64,000 bases of DNA, from the NCBI GenBank assembly GCA_038243995.1, contig JBBRTV010000003.1:124001-188000 (forward strand), given 5' to 3'. Of the stretch, positions 63,111 to 64,000 are shown piece after piece. Origin of the DNA: Scleromatobacter sp038243995 (GTDB taxonomy: Bacteria > Pseudomonadota > Gammaproteobacteria > Burkholderiales > Burkholderiaceae_C). Each line of letters starts with the position of its first letter. The stretch's first letter is position 1. A model generated the notes under the pieces. The model worked only from the letters and a program-made list of their open reading frames with translations, ran no database searches and was not told the DNA's origin. Position numbers and translations under genes: made by a program.

Positions 63111-64000
63111 ATGGCAAGCTGGCAGGCCCACGCGGCACGCATCGTCGTTCGATACCGACTCGGCCCGGCGCTGCGCGACATGAGCGACTTGCTGCGCGTG
63201 CGCAAGGTCTTCGACGACGCCTTGCCGCCGCCGCGCGGCGCGCGCTTCACGCCGGCCACGGTCGGCGGCGTCGCAGGCGAATGGGTCGAGGCGGCCGACG
63301 CACCGGCCGCGCCGCGTCGTCCGCTGCTGATGTACGTGCACGGTGGCGGCTTCATCGGTGGCTCGCCGATCACCCACCGACCGATCACCGCCGCGCTCGC
63401 CCTGCACGGCTTCCGCGTCTTCGCGCCCGACTACCGCGTGGCGCCCGAGCACCCGTTTCCCGCCCCGCTGGACGACGTCGTCGCCGCGTGGCGCGGCCTG
63501 CGGGCGCTGAACGACGTGGAGTCGCCGGCCGGCCGCCTGGTCGTCGCGGGCGACAGCGCGGGCGGCAACCTCGCGCTGGCGCTCATGCTGTCGCTGCGCG
63601 CTGCCGGCGCGCAGTTGCCGGATGCGGCGGCGCTGTTCTCGCCCTCGACCGATCTCACCGGCGCGAGCCCCTCGCTGCAGGCCAACACCGGGCGCGACCC
63701 GATGTTCCACGGACCCGCGCTGGAGCATCTGGGGCGTGCCTACCTGGGATTGGCGGGCCTCGCGACGAACCCGCTGGTTTCCCCCCTGCATGCCGACCTG
63801 GCCGGCCTGCCGCCCCTGCTCGTCCACGTGGGCGAGGAAGAGGTCCTGCGCGACGACGGACTGCGCCTGGCCGCCAAGGCACGCGCGGCGGGCGTGCGCG
63901 TGGAGACGGTCGTCTGGCCTGTCGTGACGCATGCCTGGCAGCTCATCGCCAGGCTGCCGGAGGCGCGGCAGTCGCTGGCGGCGGCGGCGCAGTTCCTCGC
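63111..64000 (+). CDS. HSL-family alpha/beta hydrolase (3' end outside window)
   Basis: At least 296 residues of a hormone-sensitive-lipase-type esterase. The HGGG oxyanion motif is in LLMYVHGGGFIGGSPITHRP, and the nucleophile GDSAGG is in LVVAGDSAGGNLALAL. Catalytic Asp and His appear in HVGEEEVLRDDGLRL and VVTHAWQL. GGAGA precedes the ATG. It lies in an operon with the SDR under the TetR regulator and may cleave short-chain or secondary esters. The stop codon is beyond base 64000. Confidence 0.88.
   Translation, partial: MASWQAHAARIVVRYRLGPALRDMSDLLRVRKVFDDALPPPRGARFTPATVGGVAGEWVEAADAPAAPRRPLLMYVHGGGFIGGSPITHRPITAALALHGFRVFAPDYRVAPEHPFPAPLDDVVAAWRGLRALNDVESPAGRLVVAGDSAGGNLALALMLSLRAAGAQLPDAAALFSPSTDLTGASPSLQANTGRDPMFHGPALEHLGRAYLGLAGLATNPLVSPLHADLAGLPPLLVHVGEEEVLRDDGLRLAAKARAAGVRVETVVWPVVTHAWQLIARLPEARQSLAAAAQFL

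Overview
The window reads as chromosome of a GC-rich, phototrophic betaproteobacterium (Burkholderiales, Rubrivivax/Roseateles-like). The evidence is a photosynthesis gene cluster with crtCDEF-type acyclic carotenoid genes, bchCXYZ, pufBALM and a four-heme PufC, very high GC3 in nearly all genes, and a CCCCCTCGGGGGG-type repeat that I associate with Comamonadaceae and relatives. The species assignment is inference.

Layout. 1-3.8 kb: 5' part of a chemoreceptor, a tandem 86-bp repeat, small unknown genes and a secreted GH5-like protein. 4.0-8.4 kb (minus strand): a tight ppsR-bphP-bchO operon, that is, a photosynthesis repressor with a kinase-less bacteriophytochrome. 8.5-12.55 kb (plus): crtI-crtB-hemA-small membrane protein. 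12.56-15.0 kb (minus): crtD-crtC. 15.1-17.1 kb (plus): crtE-crtF. 17.3-26.1 kb (plus): the bchC-bchX-bchY-bchZ-pufB-(pufB-like)-pufA-pufL-pufM-pufC superoperon, ending in a strong hairpin. A TGT-N12-ACA PpsR box lies in each of the three promoter regions (crtI, crtE/crtD, bchC). PpsR would repress pigment genes and the phytochrome probably relieves this under far-red light.

26.2-36.6 kb: P-type ATPase, CDF exporter, two universal stress proteins, a secreted repeat protein, then an SHP/DHC/cytochrome b561 redox module with its two-component system and a third stress protein. 36.7-46.4 kb: ordinary accessory genes (phospholipase-D-like lipoprotein, CPBP protease, wax-ester synthase/DGAT, S53 peptidase, ABC-2 exporter, Gfo/Idh/MocA oxidoreductase, glyoxalase-like protein).

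46.5-54.8 kb is a scrambled accessory region with some lower-GC genes. It holds a beta-helix lipoprotein, the 3' stump of an ExeM-type secreted nuclease, a PEP-CTERM-like protein, an IS1634-type transposase stump, a collapsed copy of the beta-helix gene, and a ThiF/E1-nitroreductase pair with a glycosyltransferase and a hexapeptide acyltransferase. 55.2-64 kb: alkB, xthA, a secreted alpha/beta hydrolase, a multi-PAS histidine kinase, and a TetR regulator divergent from an SDR-esterase operon.

The most unusual item is a 76-residue reading frame between pufB and pufA. It looks like a diverged LH1 beta subunit that has lost both conserved histidines and gained a C-terminal extension. Other notable points are a predicted leaderless crtI mRNA, a crtC frame with no usual start codon, paired micro-ORFs after bchY and bchZ, and a GH5 protein with Gln at the nucleophile position.
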